Assembly (NCBI RefSeq): GCF_023094245.1 | Contig: NZ_JALMEW010000002.1 | Coordinates: 248,001 to 312,000 of the forward strand | Reading direction: 5' to 3' | DNA: 64,000 nucleotides | Origin: Halomonas getboli | Lineage (GTDB): Bacteria; Pseudomonadota; Gammaproteobacteria; Pseudomonadales; Halomonadaceae | Shown: piece after piece, positions 51,530 to 60,317 of the stretch | How the letters are laid out: each line of letters opens with the position of its first letter | How positions within the stretch are numbered: the first letter of the stretch is position 1 | Notes under the pieces: generated by a model | The model's database searches: none | The model's input: only the letters and a program-made list of their open reading frames with translations | What the model was told of the DNA's origin: nothing | Translations under genes and position numbers: made by a program

Positions 51530-52282
51530 ATGTTCGAATGGATCTCGCAGCATCAGGGCGTGCTCAACGTCATCATCAGCCTGGGCACGCTGTTTCTCTC
51601 GCTGGTCTATGCGCAGCTGCTCTACTGGGGCTTTCGCCGCCAGCGACGACCGCGGCTGCTGATCAACCGCGGCAAGAAGCGCGACATCGAGGCGCTGTGC
51701 ATCATCAGCAACATGAGCGCCGAATCGATCTTCCTCGAGTACATCGTCGCCGACCTCGAGACCTCGCAGGGCACGCTCACGGTCGACGTGACGGACCGCG
51801 AGCAGCAGTACAGCGAAGGCGACGAAGCGCGCGGCGATGGCAAGCATCACGACGATGACCGGGATCACGACGACGATGATCGCGACCATCGCCGCGGCAA
51901 GAGCGGTCACCGTCACGACACCCGCCAGGGCCCGCTGGATTCCGGCGACTTCCTGCACATCGGCACCTTCTCCGGGCTGATCGCGAGCATCGCCGAGCTG
52001 GAAGGCATCGAGATGGCCGGCCATCAGCCGGCGGGCGATCTGCAGTTCCACAGCCTGACGATCCGGCTGATCGGCATCTACGGGCCGGAGGACATGCCGG
52101 TCGGCGCCGAGCGCACCTTCCGACTGAGCTTCCACGCCGATCAGTGCACCCTGCTGCCCGCCAGCTGGGACACCAAGCGCCTCTCTTCCTGGGGCCAGCG
52201 GCGCCGGCTCAGGCGCATGATCCAGCGGCTCAGCGCCCAGCGCACGGATCGGCTCGTCGGCCTGGCGGATCACGACGGCTGA
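51530..52282 (+). CDS. Membrane-anchored protein of unknown function
   Basis: 250 residues. One membrane helix near residues 8-32 (NVIISLGTLFLSLVYAQLLYW) is followed by a basic stretch, a beta-rich domain and an unusual Asp/His/Arg-rich linker (about residues 95-135, with HHDDDRDHDDDD). A second beta-rich part follows (about 140-220) and then a basic tail. I do not recognise the family. ATG follows CAGGGAACGTC. Confidence 0.75.
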   Translation: MFEWISQHQGVLNVIISLGTLFLSLVYAQLLYWGFRRQRRPRLLINRGKKRDIEALCIISNMSAESIFLEYIVADLETSQGTLTVDVTDREQQYSEGDEARGDGKHHDDDRDHDDDDRDHRRGKSGHRHDTRQGPLDSGDFLHIGTFSGLIASIAELEGIEMAGHQPAGDLQFHSLTIRLIGIYGPEDMPVGAERTFRLSFHADQCTLLPASWDTKRLSSWGQRRRLRRMIQRLSAQRTDRLVGLADHDG

Positions 52283-52310
52283 CGCGCCACCGGCCAATCC
52301 TCTTCCCCGC

Positions 52311-52479
52311 CTATTCCCGCTCGGCCCCGGACTCCGGAAAAATGCCGAACTCGCCCACCGTCTCCGCCAGCTTGCGGTGCAGTGCCATCAGCCCGCCTGA
52401 TCCGACGCCTCCCGGCGCAGGAGCCCGGCTCCTTCGGCATCACCGGCATCTGCAGTCCGGTGTGCGACAGCGCCTGCAT
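52311..52479 (-). pseudogene. Remnant of an unidentified coding sequence
   Basis: On the minus strand one frame reads MQALSHTGLQMPVMPKEPG. After an apparent frameshift another frame reads LMALHRKLAETVGEFGIFPE and stops at 52311. The two pieces look like the eroded 3' end of one gene. The family is not recognised. Confidence 0.35.
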
Positions 52480-52488
52480 GAGCTGACA

Positions 52489-53397
52489 TCACCGCGGCCA
52501 GGGCAGCGGTTCCAGCGTCGCGAAGGTCTCGACCAGGTGATCGGCGAGCGCCTTGACCCGGCGCGGCTGCGTCCGGGCCGGCGGGAACAGCAGCTGCACC
52601 GGGGCCGGTTGAGCCGCATGGCCCTGCAGCAGCTCGATCAACCGGCCGCGACGGATATCCTCCGCCACGTCCAGCTCCGACTTGAGCACGACCCCCAGGC
52701 CTTCCAGCCCCCATTGGCGGACCATCGCCCCGTCGTTGGCGACGCGATTACCGCTGACCGTCACGATCTGGGGCCCCGCCGGCGTCTCGAAGCGCCACTC
52801 GTTATCGAGGTTCTGTCCGAAACGCATCATCAGGCAGTTGTGCGAGCGGAGATCGGCGGGCTCGTGCGGCACGCCGTGGGCCTCGAGATAGGCCGGTGAC
52901 GCACACACCAGCCGCCGGGCGTCACCCAGCGAGCGCACCCTCAGGGTGCTGTCCATGATCGCGCCGAAACGCAGGGCCAGATCGATGCCCTCTCCCACGA
53001 TGTCGACGTAGCCATCCGACAGCAGCAGTTCGACCCGGATGCCGGGATGCGTGGCCTGAAACTCGGTCAGGGCATGGGAGATCAGATGGCGCCCCCTGTC
53101 GCTCGGCGCGCTCAGGCGGATCGTCCCGGTCAGGGTTTCGGCACCGTGACGAATGCGGGTATCCAGATCGCCCACGCCGTTCAACAGCTCCCGGGCGCCC
53201 TCGACCAGGGTGCGCCCCTCCTCGGTCAGGCTGATGGCGCGCGTGGTGCGGTTAAGCAACACCACTCCGTAGTGCGTCTCCAGCGCGGCCAGTCGTTCCG
53301 AGACCGTCGTCGGCGACAGACCGACCTCCCGCCCGGCCGCCGTCAGGCTGCCCTTCTCCACGATGGTCAGGAACAGCGCGATGTTATCAAGCAGCAT
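52489..53397 (-). CDS. LysR-family transcriptional regulator
   Basis: 302 residues with an N-terminal helix-turn-helix (LTAAGREVGLSPTTVSERLA near residue 18) and a LysR effector-binding domain (GTIRLSAPSDRGRHL near 90). It is of the DNA-binding type that often regulates a divergent oxidoreductase. The quinone-oxidoreductase-like gene starts 149 bases away on the other strand and is the likely target. Confidence 0.92.
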   Translation of the reverse strand: MLLDNIALFLTIVEKGSLTAAGREVGLSPTTVSERLAALETHYGVVLLNRTTRAISLTEEGRTLVEGARELLNGVGDLDTRIRHGAETLTGTIRLSAPSDRGRHLISHALTEFQATHPGIRVELLLSDGYVDIVGEGIDLALRFGAIMDSTLRVRSLGDARRLVCASPAYLEAHGVPHEPADLRSHNCLMMRFGQNLDNEWRFETPAGPQIVTVSGNRVANDGAMVRQWGLEGLGVVLKSELDVAEDIRRGRLIELLQGHAAQPAPVQLLFPPARTQPRRVKALADHLVETFATLEPLPWPR

Positions 53398-53546
53398 TTT
53401 TCGGATTCACCGGAATATGTTTGCGATCACAGGCCGTTTTTCCGCCTGCAGGACATGCCTAGGATACGTCACGACATATCACGCCGCGGCGACCAGCGTG
53501 CTCGGTCCGCCCGGCATCGCCCAAGACAGGAACGGAGAGCGACCCC

Positions 53547-54563
53547 ATGAAAGCCATTGGCTACTACGAGACCGGCGCCATCGACCGCGATGACGCCCTG
53601 GTCGATATCGAATGCGAGACGCCGACCGCCTCCGGCCATGACCTGCTGGTCAAGGTAGCGGCCGTTTCCGTCAATCCGATCGACTACAAGATCCGCCAGA
53701 GCCGCGCCCCGAACGAGGGCCAGGCCGCCGTGCTCGGCTGGGATGCCGTCGGCGAGGTCGTCGCGGTGGGCGAGCATGCCTCTCGCTTTTCCCCGGGCGA
53801 CAGGGTCTGGTATGCCGGTGATATCAGCCGGGCCGGCGCCAACAGCGAATTTCACCTGGTCGATGAGCGCATCGTCGGGCATGCCCCCAGATCCGTGTCG
53901 GCCGCACAGGCCGCGGCGCTGCCGCTGACCACCCTGACCGCCTTCGAGATGCTGTTCGATCGCCTGCGCATCAGCGAGCCGGTCCCCGGCGCGGCGCCGG
54001 CGGTACTCATCATCGGCGGCGCCGGTGGCGTGGGTTCGATCGCCATCCAGCTGCTGCGGGCCCTGACCGACATGACCGTGATTGCCACGGCGTCTCGCCC
54101 GGAAACACAGGCATGGGTCAGTCATCTGGGCGCCCACCATGTCATCGACCATCGCCAGCCGCTGCCGCCTCAGATCGAGGCGCTGGGCATCGGCCAGCCC
54201 GGCTTCGTGTTCTCGACCACCCATTCCGGGCAATACACCGACCAAGTGGTGGACCTGATCGCGCCCCAGGGTCGCTTCGGCCTGATCGATGATCCCGAGA
54301 CGCTGAACGTGCTGCCGTTCAAGAGCAAGGCCGTCTCCATCCACTGGGAGCTGATGTTCACTCGTGCGCTCTTCACCACTGCCGACATCGATCGTCAGGG
54401 CAGGATCCTCGACAAGGTGGCGGCGATGCTGGACAGCGCCATGATCCAGTCCACCGCCACGGACACTTTCGGCACGATCAATGCGGCGAACCTCAAGCGC
54501 GCACATGCGCTGCTGGAGAGCGGCAAGGCCAAGGGCAAGATCGTGCTCGAAGGCTTCGCGTAA
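53547..54563 (+). CDS. Zinc-type alcohol dehydrogenase-like / quinone oxidoreductase (MDR superfamily)
   Basis: 338 residues. The GroES-like part has VSVNPIDYKIRQ near residue 36 and GWDAVGEVVAVG near 62; the Rossmann part has LIIGGAGGVGSIAIQLLRAL near 152. The zinc-ligand cysteines of true alcohol dehydrogenases are absent, so it is probably an NADPH-dependent enone or quinone reductase. The divergent LysR gene likely controls it, perhaps in response to an electrophile. Confidence 0.88.
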   Translation: MKAIGYYETGAIDRDDALVDIECETPTASGHDLLVKVAAVSVNPIDYKIRQSRAPNEGQAAVLGWDAVGEVVAVGEHASRFSPGDRVWYAGDISRAGANSEFHLVDERIVGHAPRSVSAAQAAALPLTTLTAFEMLFDRLRISEPVPGAAPAVLIIGGAGGVGSIAIQLLRALTDMTVIATASRPETQAWVSHLGAHHVIDHRQPLPPQIEALGIGQPGFVFSTTHSGQYTDQVVDLIAPQGRFGLIDDPETLNVLPFKSKAVSIHWELMFTRALFTTADIDRQGRILDKVAAMLDSAMIQSTATDTFGTINAANLKRAHALLESGKAKGKIVLEGFA

Positions 54564-54722
54564 GCGCTCGATGAGATTCCCCCGCCGCGTTCGCGGAGTT
54601 ACATAACCATGAAAAAATAATCTTGCTAACAAAAATCCCGCTGAAGTAAGGTGGCCACACGTCAGCATCTTCGCGATGCCTCCACTTCATCCAGCATCCG
54701 CCGAGATGCCAAGGAGAGACTC

Positions 54723-55046
54723 ATGACCACCCTGACAGCCGTCAACGACAGCAATTACGCCCGGGAAGTGATCGACAGCCGCGAGCCGGTGCTGGTCAAG
54801 TTCTGGGCACCGTGGTGCGGACCCTGCAAGATGCTCGACCCGGTCGTCGAGTCCATCGCCGAGGAGCGGGACTCTGCCCTCAAGGTCGTCACCATCAACG
54901 TCGACGAGGCGCCCGACCTGGCCGCCAGGAATGGCGTGCGAGGCCTGCCGACCGTCGCCCTCTTCAAGGGCGGGGAAAAGGCCGAAGCCCTCACCGGCGT
55001 ACAGCCCAAGGAAAGCTTCGATGCCCTGATCGCGCGCCACGCCTGA
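54723..55046 (+). CDS. Thioredoxin
   Basis: 107 residues from the ATG at 54723, preceded by AAGGAG six bases upstream. The active site is WAPWCGPCK near residue 27 and the cis-proline loop is GLPTVALF near 72. It is a cytoplasmic disulfide reductase of normal length, followed by a strong terminator. It could be a second thioredoxin besides TrxA; this cannot be told from one window. Confidence 0.93.
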   Translation: MTTLTAVNDSNYAREVIDSREPVLVKFWAPWCGPCKMLDPVVESIAEERDSALKVVTINVDEAPDLAARNGVRGLPTVALFKGGEKAEALTGVQPKESFDALIARHA

Positions 55047-55074
55047 GGCGAGCGCGGCGGGACGCCAACGCGAC

Positions 55075-55103
55075 AGCGGGGCCCATGCGGGCCCCGCTTT
55101 TTT
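55075..55103 (+). terminator. Intrinsic terminator of thioredoxin gene
   Basis: A perfect 10-base-pair stem AGCGGGGCCC-ATGC-GGGCCCCGCT is followed by six T bases. Confidence 0.92.
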
Positions 55104-55165
55104 CTGCCTTGTGCCTTCCCGCCGCTTTCTTCTCCCTGGCTCCATCCCCACTTATCCCCGCTTCG

Positions 55166-56956
55166 TCACGGCGACGTCGAGCGCTTCTGCTCATGACGCT
55201 TGTGGGCATACATCGCCGCGTCGGCGCGCTGCATCAGCGCATCGAGATCCAGCGTGCGCGACTCGTCGAAGCCGATCCCGATGCTGACGCCCACCCGGAT
55301 CGCCGTATCATCCGAGAGCCGGATCGGCTGGCGAATCGCGCTTTCCAGACGTTGCTTCAGCGCCTCGGCCTCCTCCAGCCCGCTCAGGTCTTCGCACAGC
55401 ACCAGGAACTCGTCGCCGCCGATGCGGGCGCAGTGGTCGTGCTGGCGTATCTGGTGGCGCAGCCGCCCGGCGATGACCTGGATGACGCTGTCGCCCGTGG
55501 CGTGGCCGAAGCGGTCGTTGATCGGCTTGAAGTCGTCGAGATCCAGCATCAGCACTGCCAGGGGACTGCCGCTCGTCTCGCTTCGCCGCCAGGCCGCCGC
55601 CGCGCGATCGGCCAGGCCGGTGCGGTTCAACAGCCCGGTCAGGGTGTCCTGGCGGGCCATCACCTCGAGCGCCGCGGTGCGCTCGGCGACACGTTTCTCG
55701 AGAATCGCTTCCTGGGTCTTCAGCGACGCCACCAGCTGCGCCTGAGCCTTCTCCTTCTGGCGCTTGAGCGTATTGAAGCGCGCCGCCAGGGCGAAGGACA
55801 GCAGCAGCATCTCCAGCGCCGACCCCGCCTGGATGCCGTACAGCGTGAAGACGTTCGAGGGAATGATGCCCAGGTTGCGCAGGGCGAAGATCGACGCCCC
55901 CACCAGCAGGAAGGCCCAGGCCAGCACGAACAGCCTGGCGCCCGGCACGCGGCGGTAAGCGCAGGTGATGGCGCAGGCCAGCAACGACAGGCAGGTCACC
56001 AGCCCGACCATATCCATCAGCTGCAGAGCGCCGCGACGCGGCAGCAGGCCAGCGCCGAACATGCCCGCCAGGCACGCCACCAGCAGCCAGCGCAGGGACC
56101 GGTGCCAGCGCGGCGCATAGCAGCGAGTATTCAGAAACTGTCGGGCGAAGAGCGTGCCCAACGCCGCCGAAAGCGTGAAACCAAGGGTGACGAGGCGCGC
56201 GGTCGCCTCGCCCAGCCCGCCCCACAGCAGCAGCGGCCCGAGGCCGTTGGCGGTAATGACCGCCACGCAGAAGCTGCCGACGAACAGCGCATAGAGCAGG
56301 AACACGCGCTCCTGCAGCCCGACGAACAGCAGCAGGTTATAGGCGCCCAGCGCCACCAGCAGGCCGACGTAGGCGGAGAGCCAGAACATCTCCCGGTCGT
56401 TGGCGATCTGGAAGGCCTCGCGGCTCAGCAGCTCGACGCCGAGCGCCATGCTGCCCGCGCTTTCCACCCGGGCCAGCAGCGTGGCGCTCTCGCCAGCCTC
56501 GAGGTTCAGCGGAAAGGCCGGAAGACGATGTGCCATCGCCCGCCGCTCGGGCGGCACCACCAGCCCGCTTCGCCACTCCTCGATGATCGCGCCATCCTGC
56601 ACCCGATAGAGCGAGACGTGTTCCAGCAGCGGATAGACGAAGCGCAGCACGGCCTCGCTCGCACCGTGCGCCCCGCCCGAGACCCTCAAGCGCAGCCAGA
56701 CCGGATGGCCGGTGTAGCCGATGCTCAGGTCAGTCCTGGTCTCGACCGGCCGGAAGGCATCCTCCCGGCCGACCAGCTCCTTTGCCGTCAGCTGCCCTCC
56801 CGGATCGGCCAGCATGGCGACGCTCTGGATGGTCGGCGGTGGCCCCGACGATGCCATGGCGCCGGTGGCGAGCGAGAACAGCAGCACCATGGCTGCCAGC
56901 AACGGGCGCAGGCCGCACGGCAGCGGGATGTTCGGGCAGGAAGAGCGCAGGATCAT
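55166..56956 (-). CDS. Diguanylate cyclase with 7TMR-DISM sensor
   Basis: 596 residues. A signal peptide is followed by a periplasmic beta-rich 7TMR-DISM extracellular domain (about 35-175) and seven membrane helices (about 185-385). A coiled coil then leads to a GGDEF domain from about 430. The active-site loop is intact (RIGGDEFLVL), and an RQHD inhibitory I-site lies five residues before it. It should make c-di-GMP in response to a periplasmic ligand, with product inhibition. Single gene. Confidence 0.92.
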   Translation of the reverse strand: MILRSSCPNIPLPCGLRPLLAAMVLLFSLATGAMASSGPPPTIQSVAMLADPGGQLTAKELVGREDAFRPVETRTDLSIGYTGHPVWLRLRVSGGAHGASEAVLRFVYPLLEHVSLYRVQDGAIIEEWRSGLVVPPERRAMAHRLPAFPLNLEAGESATLLARVESAGSMALGVELLSREAFQIANDREMFWLSAYVGLLVALGAYNLLLFVGLQERVFLLYALFVGSFCVAVITANGLGPLLLWGGLGEATARLVTLGFTLSAALGTLFARQFLNTRCYAPRWHRSLRWLLVACLAGMFGAGLLPRRGALQLMDMVGLVTCLSLLACAITCAYRRVPGARLFVLAWAFLLVGASIFALRNLGIIPSNVFTLYGIQAGSALEMLLLSFALAARFNTLKRQKEKAQAQLVASLKTQEAILEKRVAERTAALEVMARQDTLTGLLNRTGLADRAAAAWRRSETSGSPLAVLMLDLDDFKPINDRFGHATGDSVIQVIAGRLRHQIRQHDHCARIGGDEFLVLCEDLSGLEEAEALKQRLESAIRQPIRLSDDTAIRVGVSIGIGFDESRTLDLDALMQRADAAMYAHKRHEQKRSTSP

Positions 56957-57189
56957 GCAGCATGAGCCTCGGAGGCGCCGGCAGGCCGGATAGTGAAAGG
57001 CTACTCATGGAGGGGCCGAACAGGCAAACCGGGGGCTCAACGGCAAGGTGAGCAAGGACGTTTTTCGCCATGCGACACACGCCAGATCAATGTTTTGGAA
57101 GGAGCCCGTTTGCGCACAGTGTTCTTTCAGTGACAGGCGCTTCGGGGTGGTCAAGACTCAGGCGAATGCTCTTGAAGGAGAGTTCCCCC

Positions 57190-57429
57190 ATGCAGCTTCT
57201 CGTCGTCAGCTACACCCCGGGCAGCTACCTGCTGCATTGCCTGGAAGCCGAGGAAATCCCTAGCGTCGGCAGCATGATCGAAGCCGAGCGCGTTAGGGGC
57301 CGAGTGCTCAGCGCCGAGCTTTTCACCAATGTTCAGGGCTGTGAAGGCGCGGTGATCGTCGATGACCTCACCGTCAGCCAAGCGGCCGAACTCTGGCCTG
57401 CCGCGGGTTCCGTGCGGGGGGCGGAATAA
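57190..57429 (+). CDS. Small protein of unknown function
   Basis: 79 residues from the ATG at 57190, preceded by GAAGGAGAG. The sequence (MQLLVVSYTPGSYLLHCLEA) is not recognised. Codon use is like the host genes. It lies at the edge of the phage-remnant island. Confidence 0.6.
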   Translation: MQLLVVSYTPGSYLLHCLEAEEIPSVGSMIEAERVRGRVLSAELFTNVQGCEGAVIVDDLTVSQAAELWPAAGSVRGAE

Positions 57430-57491
57430 GGCCGGCCGGTCAGTCGTGACAGCTGTTCTCCCCTATCGAAGCTCCGCTGACTTCTGAAACG

Positions 57492-57812
57492 GTGCCGAGC
57501 CCCCGCGAGCTCATCGCCGGCAGCGACGACAAGCCCAAGCGCCGCCCTACCGACGACACAAAGGACGACGCCCTCGCCGCCGCCCAGAGCGAATGGCAGC
57601 GCCTCCAGCGAGGTGGCGCCTCGTTCACCCTCGACCTCGCCGAAATGCCGCCCCGAGCTCTACCCCGAGACCCCTGTCACCCTCAGCGACCGCGCGCTGA
57701 CCAGCTCGGTGGAGATGGAGGTAAGGAGCGGCTAGGCCAAGCGCCTCATTCACGCTCGACTTCGTTGAAAGCTGACCGAGCTCTACTACGAATATCCGGT
57801 CATGCGGAGTGG
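57492..57812 (+). pseudogene. Decayed phage late-control protein D remnants, partly duplicated
   Basis: AAAQSEWQRLQRGGASFTLD and, after a frameshift, ELYPETPVTL match the C-terminal region of P2-like tail protein D. A second copy of the same patch follows about 125 bases later (ASFTLDFVES, then a stop), with aligned bases GAGCTCTAC in both. The gene is broken by frameshifts and stops. It is a relic of a P2-type prophage. Confidence 0.6.
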
Positions 57813-57899
57813 CTGAATAGAGAGAACGGTGCCATGTCATAGTTAGTAGCGGGTGCTGAACACTCCCCCATTTCCAAGAAGAAACTTCAAGGAGAAAAC

Positions 57900-59159
57900 T
57901 CAACCAAAGCTAAGCATATTGAAAAATGAATTTTTAAAAACACTCCACATACTCAGAGCGTCAAATCCACCATCCAAGCTCACTTTATCCGCCTCTGGCA
58001 GAAAGGAGTTAAATATCACATGTGCAGCAACAAGACCAACCACAACCAATAAAACCAGAGATACAAAAATTAGCTTTTGCATGCAAATCCGATGCAACAA
58101 AGAAACAAAAACACTGTCAAACATTCGCTCAATGGTCGGATATTCTGCGGAAATCTTTTCTCTCTGACGAACAACTTCTGACTTGATAGCATTAATTGAG
58201 CACCACTGGTTAAAAATCAGCGCAAGAACAATTAATGAAAACATCCAGCATCCAAAAAGCACGCCTTGATTTATAAGCATCTGGCTATCACTTTTGTCTG
58301 CATCTTTCATTTGGGTAGCAACTATCACGGTTGCCACTGGTATGCTGAGAACCTGATTCTGAATGCTTGAGAATATGTCATGAATTCTTTTAGTAAAGTC
58401 GAGCTTGGCATCTTGAACCTTCCCCTTAACAAGCTCATAGGAAAAGCCGGAACAAAAAATCCTATAGCCTTCTCTTGCATTATCCTCGATGTCAGAAAAT
58501 CGACTTAGCATTTTAGAGAACCTATCTTCCTTAGGCACGCCAGATACCAAAGAAATGATAGCCGAGGACATTATTTCTTTCTTCTGATCCTCATGAACAT
58601 CACCTTCGAAAAAAGAAGAAATAAACCCTATATCAAAATTCAAACCCTCTAAATCATGGGAAGTATAAACGATAGGTATGGAAACCTTTCCAGAATCAAC
58701 AAACACCAACTCCTTATTTTCTTTATCAAAATAATCTGAGGCTTTCCCGAGTGACTGAATAAAGTCCAGCATCTTCCTATACTGCACTATCAAGTATGGC
58801 GGATTACTATCATTTTTCGAAAAGCCTTCCGAAACCAAAAAATAGTCGCTTGGCTCCTTAATAACTCCCGCCTTAAAAAGGGCATCAATATCCCAAGCCA
58901 ATATCCCTAAACCTGGCCTGGGCTGCGACACCCTTAGCTCAACAGCGTCACCAATCTTAAGATTGTCAGGATCTCCCTTAGTTATGGTTATTCCAGAATC
59001 TTCGGAATTTTTCTCACTGAGCGCCAGTGACAAAAGTTCTACTTGCCCCTCCTCTTCAAGAGTCAATTCGTAGCGCTGTGGTTGCTCAGACTTACCTCTA
59101 CTGCTTAAATCCAGCATTTTGTAAATCTCAACAAGATCATCAAAGCTAATCTGCCGCAT
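57900..59159 (-). CDS. Membrane protein of unknown function, partner of nucleoid-associated-like protein
   Basis: 419 residues. Residues 1-265 look soluble and mixed alpha/beta (YLIVQYRKMLDFIQSLG near 122). Hydrophobic segments lie at about 269-284, 296-317 and 362-385, with a short charged helix between the last two, so the soluble domain is membrane-anchored from its C-terminus. I do not recognise the family. It starts two bases after the stop of the upstream gene, so the two are translationally coupled. Both are strongly AT-rich compared with all neighbours, which indicates recent transfer. The layout, a DNA-binding-type protein with a membrane protein, recalls Kiwa but the sequences are not recognised as KwaA or KwaB. 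Confidence 0.75.
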   Translation of the reverse strand: MRQISFDDLVEIYKMLDLSSRGKSEQPQRYELTLEEEGQVELLSLALSEKNSEDSGITITKGDPDNLKIGDAVELRVSQPRPGLGILAWDIDALFKAGVIKEPSDYFLVSEGFSKNDSNPPYLIVQYRKMLDFIQSLGKASDYFDKENKELVFVDSGKVSIPIVYTSHDLEGLNFDIGFISSFFEGDVHEDQKKEIMSSAIISLVSGVPKEDRFSKMLSRFSDIEDNAREGYRIFCSGFSYELVKGKVQDAKLDFTKRIHDIFSSIQNQVLSIPVATVIVATQMKDADKSDSQMLINQGVLFGCWMFSLIVLALIFNQWCSINAIKSEVVRQREKISAEYPTIERMFDSVFVSLLHRICMQKLIFVSLVLLVVVGLVAAHVIFNSFLPEADKVSLDGGFDALSMWSVFKNSFFNMLSFG

Positions 59160-59161
59160 GA

Positions 59162-60265
59162 TCAGGACCTCGAAGTCTCTCGCCTTAGACTCTCGATCAA
59201 GTGAGGAGGAACATCAGAAAGCTTAATACTATTATCTTCTAACAGCTGAATATTCCCAGCAGCGATGGCCTCTCTATCAAAGCTGAGGATCCAGTGCTGT
59301 GACTTACCTCGGAATTTCACCAAGCCGAAGAGCCCTCTTTTGTTCGGAACAAAGCCATCGCTAATCGGAGTTTCACTCTCGGCCAAAGCGGTTTTAAGAG
59401 CCTCAGGTTCACGAGGCCACACAACATTAGAAAACTCCTCAAGGTGCAATTCTAGGCTTTCATCAGCCATCGCTCTACAGTATTCATCTACTTTCTTGAA
59501 AAAATCATCTCGCTGCTGATCCGATAGCGGCTCACCGTCGACTTTCACTGTTGACGCAAATTTCTCAACAACACTGGTCAACGACTGAGTGTCGTTCAAA
59601 TTTGAAATAGAAGAGTCGCATGCCAGAAACCTTTTGAAATAATCCGCGACGTCCCCCGTACCTTTGAGAAAGCTTAAATAGCGATCTTCTTCATTTCTCC
59701 AAGCAGTGACATTTATTTGTCCCGCAAAGCGCAAACCCTTCAGATTTAGAAAGCCAACCTCTTCTAACTCATCGCCTCTATCTTCTTCCTCGTTGAGTGC
59801 AATGGCGTACTCATCATTTATAATAGCAACTAAGAGATAGTCTTTCTTTGCATGAGAAAATTGCGCGACAAACACGTGCCCACCGGTAGAAGCACTGGAC
59901 CGCCTAGCTTCAGCAGCTAATGCATGCGCCATTTTCACGCTAAACGTTTTAAAGTCAAGCTCACGATCAACGAAGTACCTTTTTACATATACTTGAGAGC
60001 GATTCTCCTCGACCTTTCCATTAAAATAACCAAATGACTTCGAGGGCTTTGATGAATATATTTCATACAGCTGATCAACCAGCTTTTGTGCCAGCTTTGT
60101 TTTTGCTAGAGGCTTTGACCTAGGCTTAACCGTAACATTTTCACTTACGTGCTTATCTTTTCGGAGCTCGTGCGTAATAAGATGATGAAGATCTGTCTTG
60201 GCAAGATAATCCTCATCAGAATCACTCACATCCTGACCTTCGGCTTCCACAGTATTCAAACTCAT
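59162..60265 (-). CDS. YejK/NdpA-like nucleoid-associated family protein
   Basis: 367 residues, AT-rich. Motifs of the 37-kDa nucleoid-associated family (NA37) are visible: HVFVAQFSHAKKDYLLVAII near residue 130, LNLKGLRFAGQINVTAW near 173, and DRYLSFLKGTGDVADYF near 194 followed by FLAC, close to the YLSFIKG...DYF block of YejK. Housekeeping YejK is usually a single core gene; this copy sits in a phage-remnant island, in an operon with a membrane protein. It is therefore probably an accessory relative that binds nucleic acid, with a role in defence or element maintenance inferred only. Start ATG follows CAGGGTG. Confidence 0.78.
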   Translation of the reverse strand: MSLNTVEAEGQDVSDSDEDYLAKTDLHHLITHELRKDKHVSENVTVKPRSKPLAKTKLAQKLVDQLYEIYSSKPSKSFGYFNGKVEENRSQVYVKRYFVDRELDFKTFSVKMAHALAAEARRSSASTGGHVFVAQFSHAKKDYLLVAIINDEYAIALNEEEDRGDELEEVGFLNLKGLRFAGQINVTAWRNEEDRYLSFLKGTGDVADYFKRFLACDSSISNLNDTQSLTSVVEKFASTVKVDGEPLSDQQRDDFFKKVDEYCRAMADESLELHLEEFSNVVWPREPEALKTALAESETPISDGFVPNKRGLFGLVKFRGKSQHWILSFDREAIAAGNIQLLEDNSIKLSDVPPHLIESLRRETSRS

Positions 60266-60283
60266 AACACACCCTGCAATTCA

Positions 60284-60311
60284 ATTATTTTGGTTAATCG
60301 AAATTCATCAA
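60284..60311 (-). promoter_or_regulatory. Possible promoter of the NA37/membrane-protein operon
   Basis: On the minus strand TTGATG and AATAAT are separated by 16 bases, with a very short leader to the ATG at 60265. An alternative -35 TTGACC lies ten bases upstream. Confidence 0.35.
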
Positions 60312-60317
60312 AAGAGG

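Noticed and set aside
57900-60265. Kiwa (KwaA/KwaB)
   Set aside because: The layout is similar, but the lengths, the NA37 motifs and the membrane topology do not match what I know of KwaA and KwaB.
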